A stretch of DNA of 64,000 nt from Hungatella sp. (lineage in GTDB: Bacteria; Bacillota; Clostridia; Lachnospirales; Lachnospiraceae): the NCBI GenBank assembly GCA_022792815.1, contig JAAWBS010000009.1:1-64000 (forward strand), given 5' to 3'. The position numbers and the translations under genes are program-made. This document shows, piece by piece, positions 44,172 to 54,019 of the stretch (the first letter of the stretch is position 1; each line of letters begins with the position of its first letter). Under the pieces are notes generated by a model. It was given only the letters and a program-made list of their open reading frames with translations. It was not told the DNA's origin and ran no database searches.

Positions 44172-45680
44172 ATGGATGCGAAAAAAAAGAAACAGCTGAT
44201 CCTGCTAATGACCGACACCACCAGAAAAGACATGCTGGGGTGCTACGGAAATCCCAGCATGAAGACCCCTAATCTGGACAGGCTGGCCCGGGACGGGATC
44301 CGCTATGAACACGCCTACTCCTGTCAGCCGGTATGCGGGCCGGCCAGAAGCGCGATCTTTACGGGAACCTTTCCCCACACCAACGGCATGGTGGCCAACT
44401 CCATCGCCATGGGAAGCAATGTAAAAACCATCGGCCAAAGGCTGAGGGATGCGGGGATTCCCTGCGGATATATCGGAAAATGGCATCTGGACGGAGGCGA
44501 CTACTTCGGCCTGGGCCGCTGCCCGGACGGATGGCTGCCCCAATACTGGTATGACATGCGCTGTTATCTGGAGGAGCTTTCCCCTGAGGAACGCCAAAAA
44601 TCCAGAAGACGGGATACCTCCTATGCGAAAGACATGACGAAAGAATTTACCTACGCTCATCGCTGCACCGACAGAGCCATGAAATTTTTGAGAGAATACG
44701 AAGACCAGGATTTTTTCCTCACCGTATCCTACGACGAGCCTCACGGTCCATCCCTGTCACCGAAACCGTTTAATACCCTGTACCGGGACTTTCAGTATGA
44801 AGACAGCCCTGCTTTCCACGACAGCCTGAAAAGCAAGCCCCTAATGCAGCGGCTGTGGGCAGGAGATAATCTGACGGCATCCTCCGAAGAACTGCGGCAG
44901 CACAACCCGATCTTAGAACAGCTTCTGGCCTGCAATTCCTTTGTGGACTATGAGATCGGAAGGATTCTGGACCTTCTGGAAGAAAAATTTCCGGATGCCC
45001 TGATCATCTACACCTCCGACCACGGAGCCATGGCCAACGCCCACAGACTTAACGGAAAAAACGCTACCATGTACCGGGAGGCGGCCAACGTCCCTCTTTT
45101 GATCAAAGGAGGTCAGAAAGCAAAAGTAGTAGAATACCCGGCCTCCCACATCGACCTGGCTCCCACGATCCTTGACTATTTCGGAGAGCCGGTCCCCAGA
45201 CTTTTAGAGGGAAAAACTATGCTTCCCCAGATCTACGATACAGCCCTGCGGATCAACGATGTGGTATACACCGAGTTCACCCGCTATGAGGTAGACCACG
45301 ACGGTTTCGGCGGCCTCCAGATGATGCGTGCCGCCACCGACGGACGCTACAAGCTGGTCATCCACCTGCTGGACACCGATGAACTCTACGATATGGAGAC
45401 AGATCCATGGGAAGTGACGAACCTGATCGATGATCCCGCCTGCACCGCGCTGCGCAACTACCTCCATGATCAAATATTACAACACATGAACGACACCCGG
45501 GACCTGTACCGCGGCTACCAATGGGCTGCAAGACCCTGGCGGACCGATCTCATCCCATACTGGGAAAACGACGGCTGCACCCGTCAAAGGGAAAATGAAG
45601 AATACGAACCACGCCAGCTGGACTATGACACAGGTCTGCCCATGAGAAAGGCCGTCCGGGGGAAAAAGCTTTCTGACTGA
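44172..45680 (+). CDS. Sulfatase, Cys-type (second copy)
   Basis: Sulfate ester hydrolase of 502 aa. The formylglycine motif is CGPAR at residues 55-59 within CQPVCGPARSAIFTG. Metal ligands include the TDT at 14-16 and the YTSDHGAMANAH stretch near 278. No signal peptide, so cytoplasmic. It is only distantly similar to the sulfatase at 15988 and the two are not recent duplicates. It is located directly after the ABC permeases of the AraC-linked cluster, suggesting the imported compound or its derivative is sulfated. An anaerobic sulfatase maturase must be encoded elsewhere. Confidence 0.9.
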   Translation: MDAKKKKQLILLMTDTTRKDMLGCYGNPSMKTPNLDRLARDGIRYEHAYSCQPVCGPARSAIFTGTFPHTNGMVANSIAMGSNVKTIGQRLRDAGIPCGYIGKWHLDGGDYFGLGRCPDGWLPQYWYDMRCYLEELSPEERQKSRRRDTSYAKDMTKEFTYAHRCTDRAMKFLREYEDQDFFLTVSYDEPHGPSLSPKPFNTLYRDFQYEDSPAFHDSLKSKPLMQRLWAGDNLTASSEELRQHNPILEQLLACNSFVDYEIGRILDLLEEKFPDALIIYTSDHGAMANAHRLNGKNATMYREAANVPLLIKGGQKAKVVEYPASHIDLAPTILDYFGEPVPRLLEGKTMLPQIYDTALRINDVVYTEFTRYEVDHDGFGGLQMMRAATDGRYKLVIHLLDTDELYDMETDPWEVTNLIDDPACTALRNYLHDQILQHMNDTRDLYRGYQWAARPWRTDLIPYWENDGCTRQRENEEYEPRQLDYDTGLPMRKAVRGKKLSD

Positions 45681-45774
45681 CAGTGATTGCAAGAGCGTCA
45701 TGGGCACGAAACAATCTTTTCAATCCCGCCACCCTTACCACCCATCATACCCGGAAAGGAGAAAACCGACTGCC

Positions 45775-46515
45775 ATGCCCGATATCATGGATCTGCACAC
45801 CCACACCATAGCCAGCGGCCACGCCTACAACACCATCTACGAGATGGCCCGCTGTGCCGCCTCAAAAGGAGTCGCCCTCCTGGGAATCACCGATCATGGG
45901 CCCAGGATGGAAGGAGCCTGCCCGAAAAATTACTTCAGCAACTTTAAGATGCTCCCCCGCAGCATCTACGGAGTCCGAATGATGTTTGGCTGTGAACTGA
46001 ATATTCTGGACCCGGACGGAAGCGTAGACTTAGACCCGCCGATCCTCGAAAAGCAGGATTTTGCCGTGGCCAGTATCCACAAGCGATGGTACAGCGGCTC
46101 CACGATCGCACAGAATACGGCAGCCTATGTGGCTGCCATGAAAAACCCGGCCGTGTGCATTATCGGTCATCCCGACGACTCGGCTATCCCGACAGACTAC
46201 GACACACTGGCTGCCGCCGCCAAAGAACACCATGTGCTGCTGGAGGTCAACAACAACTCCCTGAACCCTCGATGTGTGCGTCAGGGGGCCAGGGATAATT
46301 ATCTGGTGCTGTTGGAATACTGCAAAAAATATCAGGTCTCCGTCATCATGGACAGCGATGCCCACTGTGAGGTGGATGTGGGAAATCACAGTCTGGCAAA
46401 AGGGATCCTCGAGGAGACCGGATTTCCCGAGCATCTGGTAGTCAACCGCTCTATCCAGGCGGCAGCCCAATATATTCCCTGCCTGAAACGGTCCCTGTCC
46501 GGCCAGGAAACCTAA
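45775..46515 (+). CDS. PHP-domain metallohydrolase, YcdX-like
   Basis: A 246-aa PHP protein. Metal ligands are DLHTHT (His8, His10), GITDHGP, CELNI, SIHKRW, GHPDD and DSDAH, a complete trinuclear-site pattern. Such enzymes cleave phosphate esters. I start at ATG 45775 because the protein then begins directly with the PHP motif; AAAGGAG lies 13 bases upstream, rather far. It is the last gene of the AraC-linked cluster and converges with asnB, leaving a single base between the stop codons. Confidence 0.87.
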   Translation: MPDIMDLHTHTIASGHAYNTIYEMARCAASKGVALLGITDHGPRMEGACPKNYFSNFKMLPRSIYGVRMMFGCELNILDPDGSVDLDPPILEKQDFAVASIHKRWYSGSTIAQNTAAYVAAMKNPAVCIIGHPDDSAIPTDYDTLAAAAKEHHVLLEVNNNSLNPRCVRQGARDNYLVLLEYCKKYQVSVIMDSDAHCEVDVGNHSLAKGILEETGFPEHLVVNRSIQAAAQYIPCLKRSLSGQET

Positions 46516-46516
46516 C

Positions 46517-48370
46517 CTACCACACGATCTTGGGCCGGTAGGTCTGAAGCCAGATATTGATCTGGATCACATAGGCCATCATCTGAGGCGCCGCCATCAG
46601 CTGCCCGTACCATGGCTTTCCGTAGTCAGAGGGACTCACAAGAAACTTCTCAGTCTTTTCCCTGTCCAGGAAGGGAAGCACCGGGGAGGAGGAATCGGTC
46701 AGAATCTCCCTCACCTTTGCGGCGAGAAGAGACTCGTACCCCCTGTCGTAGGTCTTGGGGTAGGGAGATTTTCGGCGGAACAGGATCTCATCCGGCAGCT
46801 TTCCCCGGCCTGCCTGGCGGAGAAGATTTTTCACCACCCCGTCTCTGGCCTTCATGTCCCACGGCACATTCCAGAGATACTCGATGATCCGGTGATCCGC
46901 AAAGGGCACTCGAGCCTCTAAGCCGCTGTACATGCTGGTCCGATCCATGCGGTTTAGGAGGGTCTGCATAAACCAGACGAGATTTAAATAGGAGATCTCC
47001 CTTCTTCTGGCCTCTGTCGGCGATTCTCCGGGAAGTTTAGGGACCTGTGCCAGCGATTCCTCGTAGGTTTTCTCCACATATGCCTCCATCCCCAGTCCTT
47101 CAAGAAATGAATCATCCAGCAGCACCTGTCTGGCCTTTAAGTCCATAGTCCATGGAAAGGTGGGGGTATTCAGGCACTCCTCCCGATGGAACCAGGGATA
47201 TCCGCCGAAGATCTCATCGGCACATTCCCCGGTCAGGGCCACTTTGCAGTGAGGGCTCACTTGGGAGCAGAAGTACATCATGGAGGAGTCCACATCCGCC
47301 ATGGCCGGCAGGTCATGGGCCAGGACCGAGTCCGTCAGAAGGGCGGTCTGTTCCTCGGTCGAGCACTCCAGAAAATGGTGGTCTGAATCCAGATAGGCAG
47401 CCATCTGTTCTACGAAAGGCCGATCCTGGGAGGGCTGAAAGGAGCTGGCTTTAAAGTGTTTCTGATTTCCCGCAAAGTCGAAAGAAAAGGTGGTCAGTCT
47501 CTGATTCTTTCTGCGCAGCTGTGCCGCACAGACGGCGGACACCAGACTGGAGTCCACACCTCCTGACAGGAAGGTGCAGATGGGCACATCGGAGACCATC
47601 TGACGTTTGATGGAGTCCTCCACGAGAAAGGCCGTCTTCTCTATGGTCTTTTCATAGGAATCCTCATGAGGACGGCTCTCCAGCTTCCAGTAACACTCCT
47701 GTCGGATTCCCTCCTCGGAGCAGATGAGGAGATGGCCGGGAAGCACTTCTCGGACTCCCTGAAAGACTCCGTTGCCTCTGGTTCTGGCAGGTCCTATGGA
47801 GAAGATCTGGTTGAGGCCATCCCGGTCCAGAACCGGTTCCAACTCCGGAAATGCAAACAGCCCTTTGATCTCAGAGGAAAAAACCAGCGTTCCCTTGCAG
47901 TCACCATAGAACAGCGGTTTCACCCCGGCCCGGTCCCGAAACAGGAGCAGGCGGTTCTTCTCCTGGTCCATGACGGCCATGGCGAAGATGCCGTTTAATT
48001 TCTTTATAAAGTCCGGTCCATATTCCAGATAGGCAGTAAGAATCACCTCCGTGTCGCTTTCCGTGTCAAAGGAATACCCCAGAACCTTTAATTCTTCTCT
48101 CAGTTCTTCCGTATTATAGAGCTCTCCGTTGTAGACGATTCCCCAGGTATATCCATGAGATTTTTTCACCATAGGTTGATGACCGGTGAATAAGTCCACG
48201 ATAGACAGCCTGACATGGGCCAGACCGAAGTGGGAGGACAGATAAGTTCCCTGATCATCAGGTCCCCTCCGTCTCAGGGACTGGTTCATGGAATCCAGAA
48301 CAGACTGAAACAGTCCCTGTCTCTGTAAAAAATCCTGTCTGGCGTGAAAAAAACCGGATATTCCGCACAT
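46517..48370 (-). CDS. asnB: Asparagine synthase (glutamine-hydrolysing)
   Basis: Makes asparagine from aspartate, glutamine and ATP. The protein has 617 aa. Cys2 (MCGISGFF) is the glutaminase nucleophile, which fixes the start at 48370; AAAGGAG lies upstream. The synthetase domain has the PP-loop FLSGGVDSSLVS near residue 255. It is probably cotranscribed with the permease gene upstream (48461-49852). Confidence 0.94.
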   Translation of the reverse strand: MCGISGFFHARQDFLQRQGLFQSVLDSMNQSLRRRGPDDQGTYLSSHFGLAHVRLSIVDLFTGHQPMVKKSHGYTWGIVYNGELYNTEELREELKVLGYSFDTESDTEVILTAYLEYGPDFIKKLNGIFAMAVMDQEKNRLLLFRDRAGVKPLFYGDCKGTLVFSSEIKGLFAFPELEPVLDRDGLNQIFSIGPARTRGNGVFQGVREVLPGHLLICSEEGIRQECYWKLESRPHEDSYEKTIEKTAFLVEDSIKRQMVSDVPICTFLSGGVDSSLVSAVCAAQLRRKNQRLTTFSFDFAGNQKHFKASSFQPSQDRPFVEQMAAYLDSDHHFLECSTEEQTALLTDSVLAHDLPAMADVDSSMMYFCSQVSPHCKVALTGECADEIFGGYPWFHREECLNTPTFPWTMDLKARQVLLDDSFLEGLGMEAYVEKTYEESLAQVPKLPGESPTEARRREISYLNLVWFMQTLLNRMDRTSMYSGLEARVPFADHRIIEYLWNVPWDMKARDGVVKNLLRQAGRGKLPDEILFRRKSPYPKTYDRGYESLLAAKVREILTDSSSPVLPFLDREKTEKFLVSPSDYGKPWYGQLMAAPQMMAYVIQINIWLQTYRPKIVW

Positions 48371-48421
48371 AGGTAAACTCCTTTCAAGATATGGTTGGGT
48401 CAGGCGGCGCAAGGCTTCCCG

Positions 48422-48441
48422 GACGGCAAGACTCTGCCGTC
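48422..48441. other. Perfect hairpin between permease and asnB genes
   Basis: GACGGCA (48422-48428) and TGCCGTC (48435-48441) form a perfect 7-bp stem with a 6-base loop in the 90-bp gap. No T run follows on the minus strand, so it is not a clear terminator; an RNA-processing or attenuating role is possible. Confidence 0.4.
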
Positions 48442-48460
48442 ATAGAGGCCCCGCTGTCGG

Positions 48461-49852
48461 TTACAGGAGAAAACAGGCCGTGAGAAAGGCACAGACAAAC
48501 CCGATGATGACCGGCAGGAAATTTTTTCTGGCCAGCTCCAGAGGGCTTACATCGCAGATGGCTGCCACGGGAATGAGCCCCCATGGGACGATGGTTCCTC
48601 CTCCTACAAAGATGGCAGTAATCTGACCGAGAGAGGCCAGGACCGGGACAGAGGCCTCCACGGCAGTGCCGAAGGTGCTGGCCAGTGCGCCGGTGAGGGG
48701 AAGGCCTGAGAAGCCGGACCCGTCTAAACCGGTGAGGGCGCCTGCCACCATCTGGATGGCTCCGATGAGATATTTGTTTAAGGGCGCATGGGAGGCCAGC
48801 CATAGAGCCCAGTCATTCATGATGCCCTTGGTCGGCATCTCTCCCATGATGGAAGAGATCCCCTCTCCGCCCAGAAAAAAGAACGCACCGATGGCGATAA
48901 CCGGGGCAAAGATGCGGATGGCAAAGAGAAAACCGTCTGTCAGATAGCCGGTGATTTTCTCAAGACAGTCTTTTCGAAAGGCTATGGCAGAGCCCAGACA
49001 CATGAGAAGCACCGCTGTGCCGGAAACCAGGCTGGTGGCATCTCCGCCGCGCAGATCAAAGACAAGCATGGCGGCGATGTCGCCCAGAAAAGCTAGGGGA
49101 GTGGCGACTGCCAGGATGACGGCTGGACGGGAAAAACCGGAGGCCGGTTTTAGGACCGGCTCTTTCATCAGATCCCGGGGATTCACTTCCCGCCCCCCTT
49201 GGACAGACAGAGTTTTCCGATTGAGGAGAAAGGCGGCTGTCACAGTGGAGACTCCCATGACCAGAAACACCGGACGTCCCTGGGTGAGGATCTGGCTGGT
49301 GGTGATTCCCCCGGCGGAGGCGGAGATGGCAGGAGCCCCCTGGATCACCACATCATAGCTGAGGGCGATGCCGTGCCCGAACAGGTTCATGGCCATGGCA
49401 GCAGAAAGCGGCTTCAGACCGGCCCTGACCGCGAAGGGAAGCATGATAGCGCCAACTAAAGCCACTGAGGGGGAGGGCCACAAAAACAGGGAGAAGAGGA
49501 GCATGGTGAGACCTAAGATCCACCAGGTGAGAGTCGGAGTCTTCATGATGCGGGACATGGGCCGCATGAGAAGGTAGTCGCTGCCAAGGTCGCTCAATGC
49601 CTTGGACAGAGCGGTGACCAGTGCGATGGTTGCGATGACTTCCATAAATTCCCGGGCAGCATAGAGCATAGCCCCAAACACAGTCTGGATTCCGCCGATG
49701 ACAGTTCCCATGCCTGTGGCGCCCAAAAGAAAAAGAAAGCCGATACACACGGCCGGAGTGTCTTTTCGCATGACCATCACGGTCAGAATCACAATCACTC
49801 CCACCAGATACAGGTAGTGGAGAGGGGTCAGAACGGTTACGGTTTCTAGCAT
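48461..49852 (-). CDS. Multi-pass permease of the ion-transporter superfamily type, substrate unknown
   Basis: A 463-aa membrane protein with about 12 hydrophobic segments. Two polar hairpin regions, ALSYDVVIQGAPAISASAGG and ALTGLDGSGFSGLPLTGALA, look like the inverted-repeat substrate loops of GntP/CitM/ArsB-like carriers. I cannot name the substrate. It precedes asnB on the same strand and is divergent from the symporter gene at 50055. Confidence 0.65.
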   Translation of the reverse strand: MLETVTVLTPLHYLYLVGVIVILTVMVMRKDTPAVCIGFLFLLGATGMGTVIGGIQTVFGAMLYAAREFMEVIATIALVTALSKALSDLGSDYLLMRPMSRIMKTPTLTWWILGLTMLLFSLFLWPSPSVALVGAIMLPFAVRAGLKPLSAAMAMNLFGHGIALSYDVVIQGAPAISASAGGITTSQILTQGRPVFLVMGVSTVTAAFLLNRKTLSVQGGREVNPRDLMKEPVLKPASGFSRPAVILAVATPLAFLGDIAAMLVFDLRGGDATSLVSGTAVLLMCLGSAIAFRKDCLEKITGYLTDGFLFAIRIFAPVIAIGAFFFLGGEGISSIMGEMPTKGIMNDWALWLASHAPLNKYLIGAIQMVAGALTGLDGSGFSGLPLTGALASTFGTAVEASVPVLASLGQITAIFVGGGTIVPWGLIPVAAICDVSPLELARKNFLPVIIGFVCAFLTACFLL

Positions 49853-49965
49853 AACGATCTCCTGTCATAAAAAATATACCTTAGAATATGAATGGATTTC
49901 TTCAAAGTTGCCATCAGGCCATGGACAGAAACAGAATATTTTTTTCGTATATTTTTGAAAAAAAA

Positions 49966-49994
49966 GAGACAAACGGCAAGTTTTGTGGTATAGT
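49966..49994 (+). promoter_or_regulatory. Probable promoter of the symporter gene
   Basis: GAGACA (49966-49971), 17 bp, TATAGT (49989-49994), in the 202-bp AT-rich divergent region. The -35 matches the consensus at four positions only. Confidence 0.45.
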
Positions 49995-50054
49995 ATTGAA
50001 GATTTGGGCCAAAGCCCTGTGTATCTGTTTTCAACCAAAGCGAGGAGGAATCAA

Positions 50055-51416
50055 ATGGAAACTCAGAAGAAGCCGTCGGGGAATTCCCTGGCAAAAAAGA
50101 TGGGAATCTCACTGGTATGCGGGATCGGAGCCGGAATGCTGCTGTTGTTTTTGAGAGAGTCTCTCAACGGTTCCGGGCAGGAAGCGACGTGGAACATGAT
50201 CAACAATCTTTTATTTCAGGACGTAACCGCGCAGGGAGCGGAAAGCGCTCTCGGGATTTTTTATTTGATCGGGCAGCTGTTTATCCGTTCCTTACAGCTC
50301 GTCATCGTACCTATGGTATTTACTTCTATCACTCTCGCGATTGGGCAGATCTCTGATACCAGAACGTTGGGGCGCATCTCCGCCAAGACCATCGGCTGGT
50401 TTCTGATCTGCTCATTTTTTGCGCTGATTCTGGCCTGCATGGCAGGAAGTATCGTGTATCACGCCGGATTGTTTCATACCCAGGTGGAAGGTCTGACGGG
50501 AAATGCCGGTTCTACAGGAGCCAACCCGATGAACGTGATCCTCAATGTGGTACCGGCCAATATCATCGGCGCCTTCGGGAGCAACACGGCAGTCCTGGCG
50601 GTGGTGTTCGTGGCCGTCTGTCTGGGGCTATCCATGAACGCCTTGGGAGAGGAGAAGACAAGGACCTTAAAGACCCTGATTCAGGAAGTCAACGACGTGG
50701 TGGTGGTATTTTTAAACTATGTGGTCACCCAATTTGCCCCATTTGCCGTGTTCGTCCTCCTGGCCAGGACCTTTGCCACTTACGGCATCAACTATCTGAA
50801 ACCTGCCTTTGCCTATGTGGTGGTGGCAGTGGCCATGCTCATGATATTCCTCCTCATCGGCTATCCTCTGGTGGTGGCGGTAGGAGCAAAATTAAATCCG
50901 GTAATCTTCTTAAAAAAGATCAGCAATGTGGCGGTATTCGGGTTCTCCACCTCCTCCAGCGCCGCGACGCTGCCTCTCAACTATCGGACCTGTACGGAAG
51001 GATTCGGTGTCGACGAGACCATCGCCTCCTTTGTGCTGCCTCTCGGAATGACCATCAACATGAACGGAACGGCCATCATGCAGGTCATCGCCACCGTGTT
51101 CATCGCGGGATGTGCCGGATATGATTTAAGTCTGACCCAGCTGGTGGTGGTTGCGGTTCTGGCCCTTATCGCCTCGGCGGGAACTCCGGCAGCCCCGGGA
51201 GCGGGAGCCATCGTGCTCTTTACCATCTTGTCGGGCGTGGGATTTGTCAACGAAGGGGCACTTCTGGCCTACTCCCTGATTCTGGCCATCAATCGGCCCA
51301 TCGAGATGCTGGTCACGGCCCTCAATGTGGTGGGGGATGCGGTGACAAGTATCTGTGTGGCCAAGAGCGAGGGACTGATTGACGAGGAGCGCTATCATAA
51401 CATGTCCGGTCTGTAG
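50055..51416 (+). CDS. Dicarboxylate/amino acid:cation symporter (DAACS family)
   Basis: Secondary transporter of 453 aa with about eight membrane segments and two re-entrant loops. The serine-rich loop FSTSSSAATLPLNYRTC and the NMNGTAIMQ motif are the substrate- and sodium-site signatures; SAGTPAAPGAG is the second hairpin. I start at ATG 50055, seven bases after GCGAGGAGG; the frame extends upstream to 49983 without a site. The substrate could be glutamate, aspartate, serine or a C4-dicarboxylate. Confidence 0.9.
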   Translation: METQKKPSGNSLAKKMGISLVCGIGAGMLLLFLRESLNGSGQEATWNMINNLLFQDVTAQGAESALGIFYLIGQLFIRSLQLVIVPMVFTSITLAIGQISDTRTLGRISAKTIGWFLICSFFALILACMAGSIVYHAGLFHTQVEGLTGNAGSTGANPMNVILNVVPANIIGAFGSNTAVLAVVFVAVCLGLSMNALGEEKTRTLKTLIQEVNDVVVVFLNYVVTQFAPFAVFVLLARTFATYGINYLKPAFAYVVVAVAMLMIFLLIGYPLVVAVGAKLNPVIFLKKISNVAVFGFSTSSSAATLPLNYRTCTEGFGVDETIASFVLPLGMTINMNGTAIMQVIATVFIAGCAGYDLSLTQLVVVAVLALIASAGTPAAPGAGAIVLFTILSGVGFVNEGALLAYSLILAINRPIEMLVTALNVVGDAVTSICVAKSEGLIDEERYHNMSGL

Positions 51417-51474
51417 ACTCCCTTTTTGGGAAAGTTGTCGACAGCAAGTAATTTTCAGACAAAAAAATGTTTAA

Positions 51475-51547
51475 TTATGCATAAATTTTAAAAATATGCA
51501 CTAAAACTCTTTACAAGAGAATATTTATGCACTATAATGCATGCTAT
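51475..51547 (+). promoter_or_regulatory. Promoter with clustered ATGCA half-sites before the amino-acid ABC operon
   Basis: TTTACA (51510-51515), 17 bp, TATAAT (51533-51538). The region holds repeated TATGCAT/ATTTATGCA-like half-sites: TTATGCATAAAT from 51475, TATGCAC from 51494, ATTTATGCAC from 51523 and AATGCAT from 51536, two of them overlapping the promoter. The pattern resembles ArgR/AhrC-type ARG boxes, which would suit an arginine- or lysine-type importer. The regulator identity is inference. Confidence 0.5.
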
Positions 51548-51591
51548 TACAGAAAAGAGCTTCGGTTAGAACCGAAAAAGGAGAGGATATT

Positions 51592-52524
51592 ATGAAAAAG
51601 AATCTTGCAATAGCAGTTGCAGCAGCAGTTACCCTGATGTCATTGGCAGGCTGCCAGGGAGGTTCTCAGACAGCCCAGCCCACGCAGGCAGCGGGAGGTA
51701 CCACGACAGCGGCGGGAGACACCACGACAGCGGCGGGAGCTGATTCTTCCCAAGACTCGGGAGATTATGACCCCAACGGCGCCATCGCAAAGATCAAGGC
51801 GGCAGGAAAGCTGACTATGGGAACGGCCCCTGACTTTGCTCCATGGGAGTTTAAGGATGTCAGCTCCGGAACCACCGAGTATGTGGGATCGGATATTGAA
51901 CTTGGAAAATATATTGCCCAGCAGCTGGGAGTGGAGTTGGAGATCAAGCCCATGGAATTTTCCGCCATCCAACAGGCTCTGGCCTCCGGCAACATCGACA
52001 TCGGAATCTCCGGTTTTGCCTACACCGAGAAGAGGGCGGAGGCTCTCGGCCTTTCCGAGCGGTACAATGTCAACGCGGCGGCGGGACAGGGACTTTTAGT
52101 ATTAAAGGACCAGGCGGCTGACTACGACAGCGCGGAGAGCTTTGCCGGGAAAAAGATTGCGGCGCAGAACGCCTCCTTACAGCATACTCTGGTGCAGGAA
52201 CAGCTTCCAAAGGACGTCCAGGTACAGATTGTCACCCAGGTAACCGACGGGGTGATGATGCTGACCACAGGAAAAGTGGACGCGGTAGCCGTGTCAGGAG
52301 ACAACGGCGAGTCCCTGGTCAAGACCTACCCGGATCTGGCCATGGCAGAGTTTAAGTTTGCCTATGACAGCGACGGCAATGTGGTGGCTGTGAAGAAAGG
52401 CAATGACGAGCTTTTGACTGCCATCAACGAGATTATCGCCGAGGTCAACGAGACCGGGCTCTATGAGGAATGGAAGACCCAGGCCAAGGCTCTGGCGGAT
52501 TCCCTGGGAATTGAGACCCATTAG
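51592..52524 (+). CDS. Lipoprotein amino-acid-binding protein, family 3
   Basis: Surface lipoprotein of 310 aa. The lipobox is LAGC (Cys21), followed by a Thr/Ala/Gly linker that includes a 21-bp tandem duplication (51700-51720 and 51721-51741, differing only in the last bases). The body is a family-3 binding protein: GTAPDFAPWEF, GSDIELGKYIAQQLG and GISGFAYTEKRAE are typical. ATG 51592 follows AAAGGAGAGG. First gene of an importer operon with a permease, ATPase and M20 hydrolase. Confidence 0.92.
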   Translation: MKKNLAIAVAAAVTLMSLAGCQGGSQTAQPTQAAGGTTTAAGDTTTAAGADSSQDSGDYDPNGAIAKIKAAGKLTMGTAPDFAPWEFKDVSSGTTEYVGSDIELGKYIAQQLGVELEIKPMEFSAIQQALASGNIDIGISGFAYTEKRAEALGLSERYNVNAAAGQGLLVLKDQAADYDSAESFAGKKIAAQNASLQHTLVQEQLPKDVQVQIVTQVTDGVMMLTTGKVDAVAVSGDNGESLVKTYPDLAMAEFKFAYDSDGNVVAVKKGNDELLTAINEIIAEVNETGLYEEWKTQAKALADSLGIETH

Positions 52525-52562
52525 GCTGTAAGAAGATTTTTACGGAAAGGGGCTTGAGCTCT

Positions 52563-53252
52563 ATGGAATTTATCGGTGTGATGCTGCAGTTATGGAATCA
52601 GTACTGGAAGCTGTTTTTGCAGGGACTTGGGATGACGCTTTTTATGGGAGCTCTCACGGTACTGCTGAGCACGATATTCGGCGCCGTCATGGCGCTGATG
52701 CGGCGGAGTAAGTGGGGGATCGGGAAGTTTCGTCCCCTAAATGCCGTCGCCGCGGTCTACGTGGAGGTGATTCGGGGCACACCGATTCTCCTGCAATTAT
52801 ATTTCTTCTATTTTATGCTGCCTCAGTGGGTACCGTTTTTGGAATTGACGGAGTTTCAGTGTGTGCTGATCGCCTGCTGTGTCAACTCTACGGCCTATGT
52901 GTGCGAAATTATCCGGTCAGGAATCCAGGCGGTGGATTTTGGTCAGACGGAAGCAGCCCGCTCTCTGGGTCTGAACGGGAGACAGACCATGATACATATC
53001 GTACTTCCTCAGGCGGTGAAAAATATTCTTCCGGCTCTGTGCAATGAATTTGTGGCCATCGTCAAGGAGACCTCCCTGGCCTCCACCTTCTTTGTAGGAG
53101 AGCTGATGACTCAGTTTAAGACCATCCAGGGCATCACCTACCGGGTGCTGGAGCCTCTGACTATCGTGGGCATCATCTATTTTCTGGTGACTTTTGTCAT
53201 GTCCAAGCTGATTGCCCTGCTGGAAAGGAGGATGAGTGCCAGTGAGCGGTGA
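52563..53252 (+). CDS. Amino-acid ABC importer permease, HisM/GlnP type
   Basis: A 229-aa permease with about five membrane segments. The EAA loop ([22 protein letters not shown]) and [19 protein letters not shown] are family signatures. I start at ATG 52563; a TTG at 52554 sits only three bases from the ribosome binding site. It overlaps the ATPase gene by 17 bases. Confidence 0.92.
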   Translation: MEFIGVMLQLWNQYWKLFLQGLGMTLFMGALTVLLSTIFGAVMALMRRSKWGIGKFRPLNAVAAVYVEVIRGTPILLQLYFFYFMLPQWVPFLELTEFQCVLIACCVNSTAYVCEIIRSGIQAVDFGQTEAARSLGLNGRQTMIHIVLPQAVKNILPALCNEFVAIVKETSLASTFFVGELMTQFKTIQGITYRVLEPLTIVGIIYFLVTFVMSKLIALLERRMSASER

Positions 53253-53985
53253 AAATGAACTGATCCAGGTAGTGGACTTACATAAATCCTTTGGGAATCT
53301 TTCGGTCCTTCAGGGGGTTACAGAACACATATCCAAGGGGGAGGTGGTGTCCATCATCGGTCCCTCCGGCGGCGGCAAGAGCACGTTTCTGCGCTGCTTA
53401 AACCTTTTGGAGGTTCCCACAAAGGGCCATATCTATTTTGAGGGGACCGATATTACGGACAAGAAAGTGGACATCAACGTACATCGGCAGAAGATGGGCA
53501 TGGTGTTCCAGCATTTCAACGTGTTCAATAACCTGACTGTCGGGAAGAATATCACCCTGGCCCCGGTGCTCTTGGGGAAAAAGACCCAGGCAGAGGCGGA
53601 CGATATGGCCGGGGAGCTCCTAGAGCGGGTCGGCCTCTCTGATAAGGTGAACCAGTACCCAAAGAAATTGTCGGGCGGTCAGAAACAGCGGCTTGCCATC
53701 GTCCGTGCACTGGCCATGGAACCGGATGTGATGCTGTTTGACGAACCCACCTCCGCTCTGGACCCGGAGATGGTGGGGGAGGTGCTTCTGGTGATCAAGG
53801 ATCTGGTGAAAACAGGGATGACCACGGTGATCGTGACCCACGAGATGGGGTTTGCCAAAGAGGTGTCCAACCGGGTACTGTTTATGGATGGAGGGATCAT
53901 CGCGGAGAAGGGGACGCCGGAGGAGGTGTTCAACCATCCCCAGAATCCCCGGACCAGGGAATTCTTGAGCAAGGTACTGTATTGA
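53236..53985 (+). CDS. Amino-acid ABC importer ATPase, GlnQ type
   Basis: A 249-aa ATPase. Walker A is GPSGGGKST near 42-50, the signature is LSGGQKQR, and Walker B is [14 protein letters not shown]. The start is a GTG: 53236 lies four bases after AAAGGAGG and a second GTG at 53242 lies ten bases after it; there is no suitable ATG. It overlaps the permease gene and is followed after 34 bases by the hydrolase. Confidence 0.92.
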   Translation: MPVSGENELIQVVDLHKSFGNLSVLQGVTEHISKGEVVSIIGPSGGGKSTFLRCLNLLEVPTKGHIYFEGTDITDKKVDINVHRQKMGMVFQHFNVFNNLTVGKNITLAPVLLGKKTQAEADDMAGELLERVGLSDKVNQYPKKLSGGQKQRLAIVRALAMEPDVMLFDEPTSALDPEMVGEVLLVIKDLVKTGMTTVIVTHEMGFAKEVSNRVLFMDGGIIAEKGTPEEVFNHPQNPRTREFLSKVLY

Positions 53986-54019
53986 AGACAAAGTGGTGTC
54001 GGAAAGCGAGGAGACAGGT

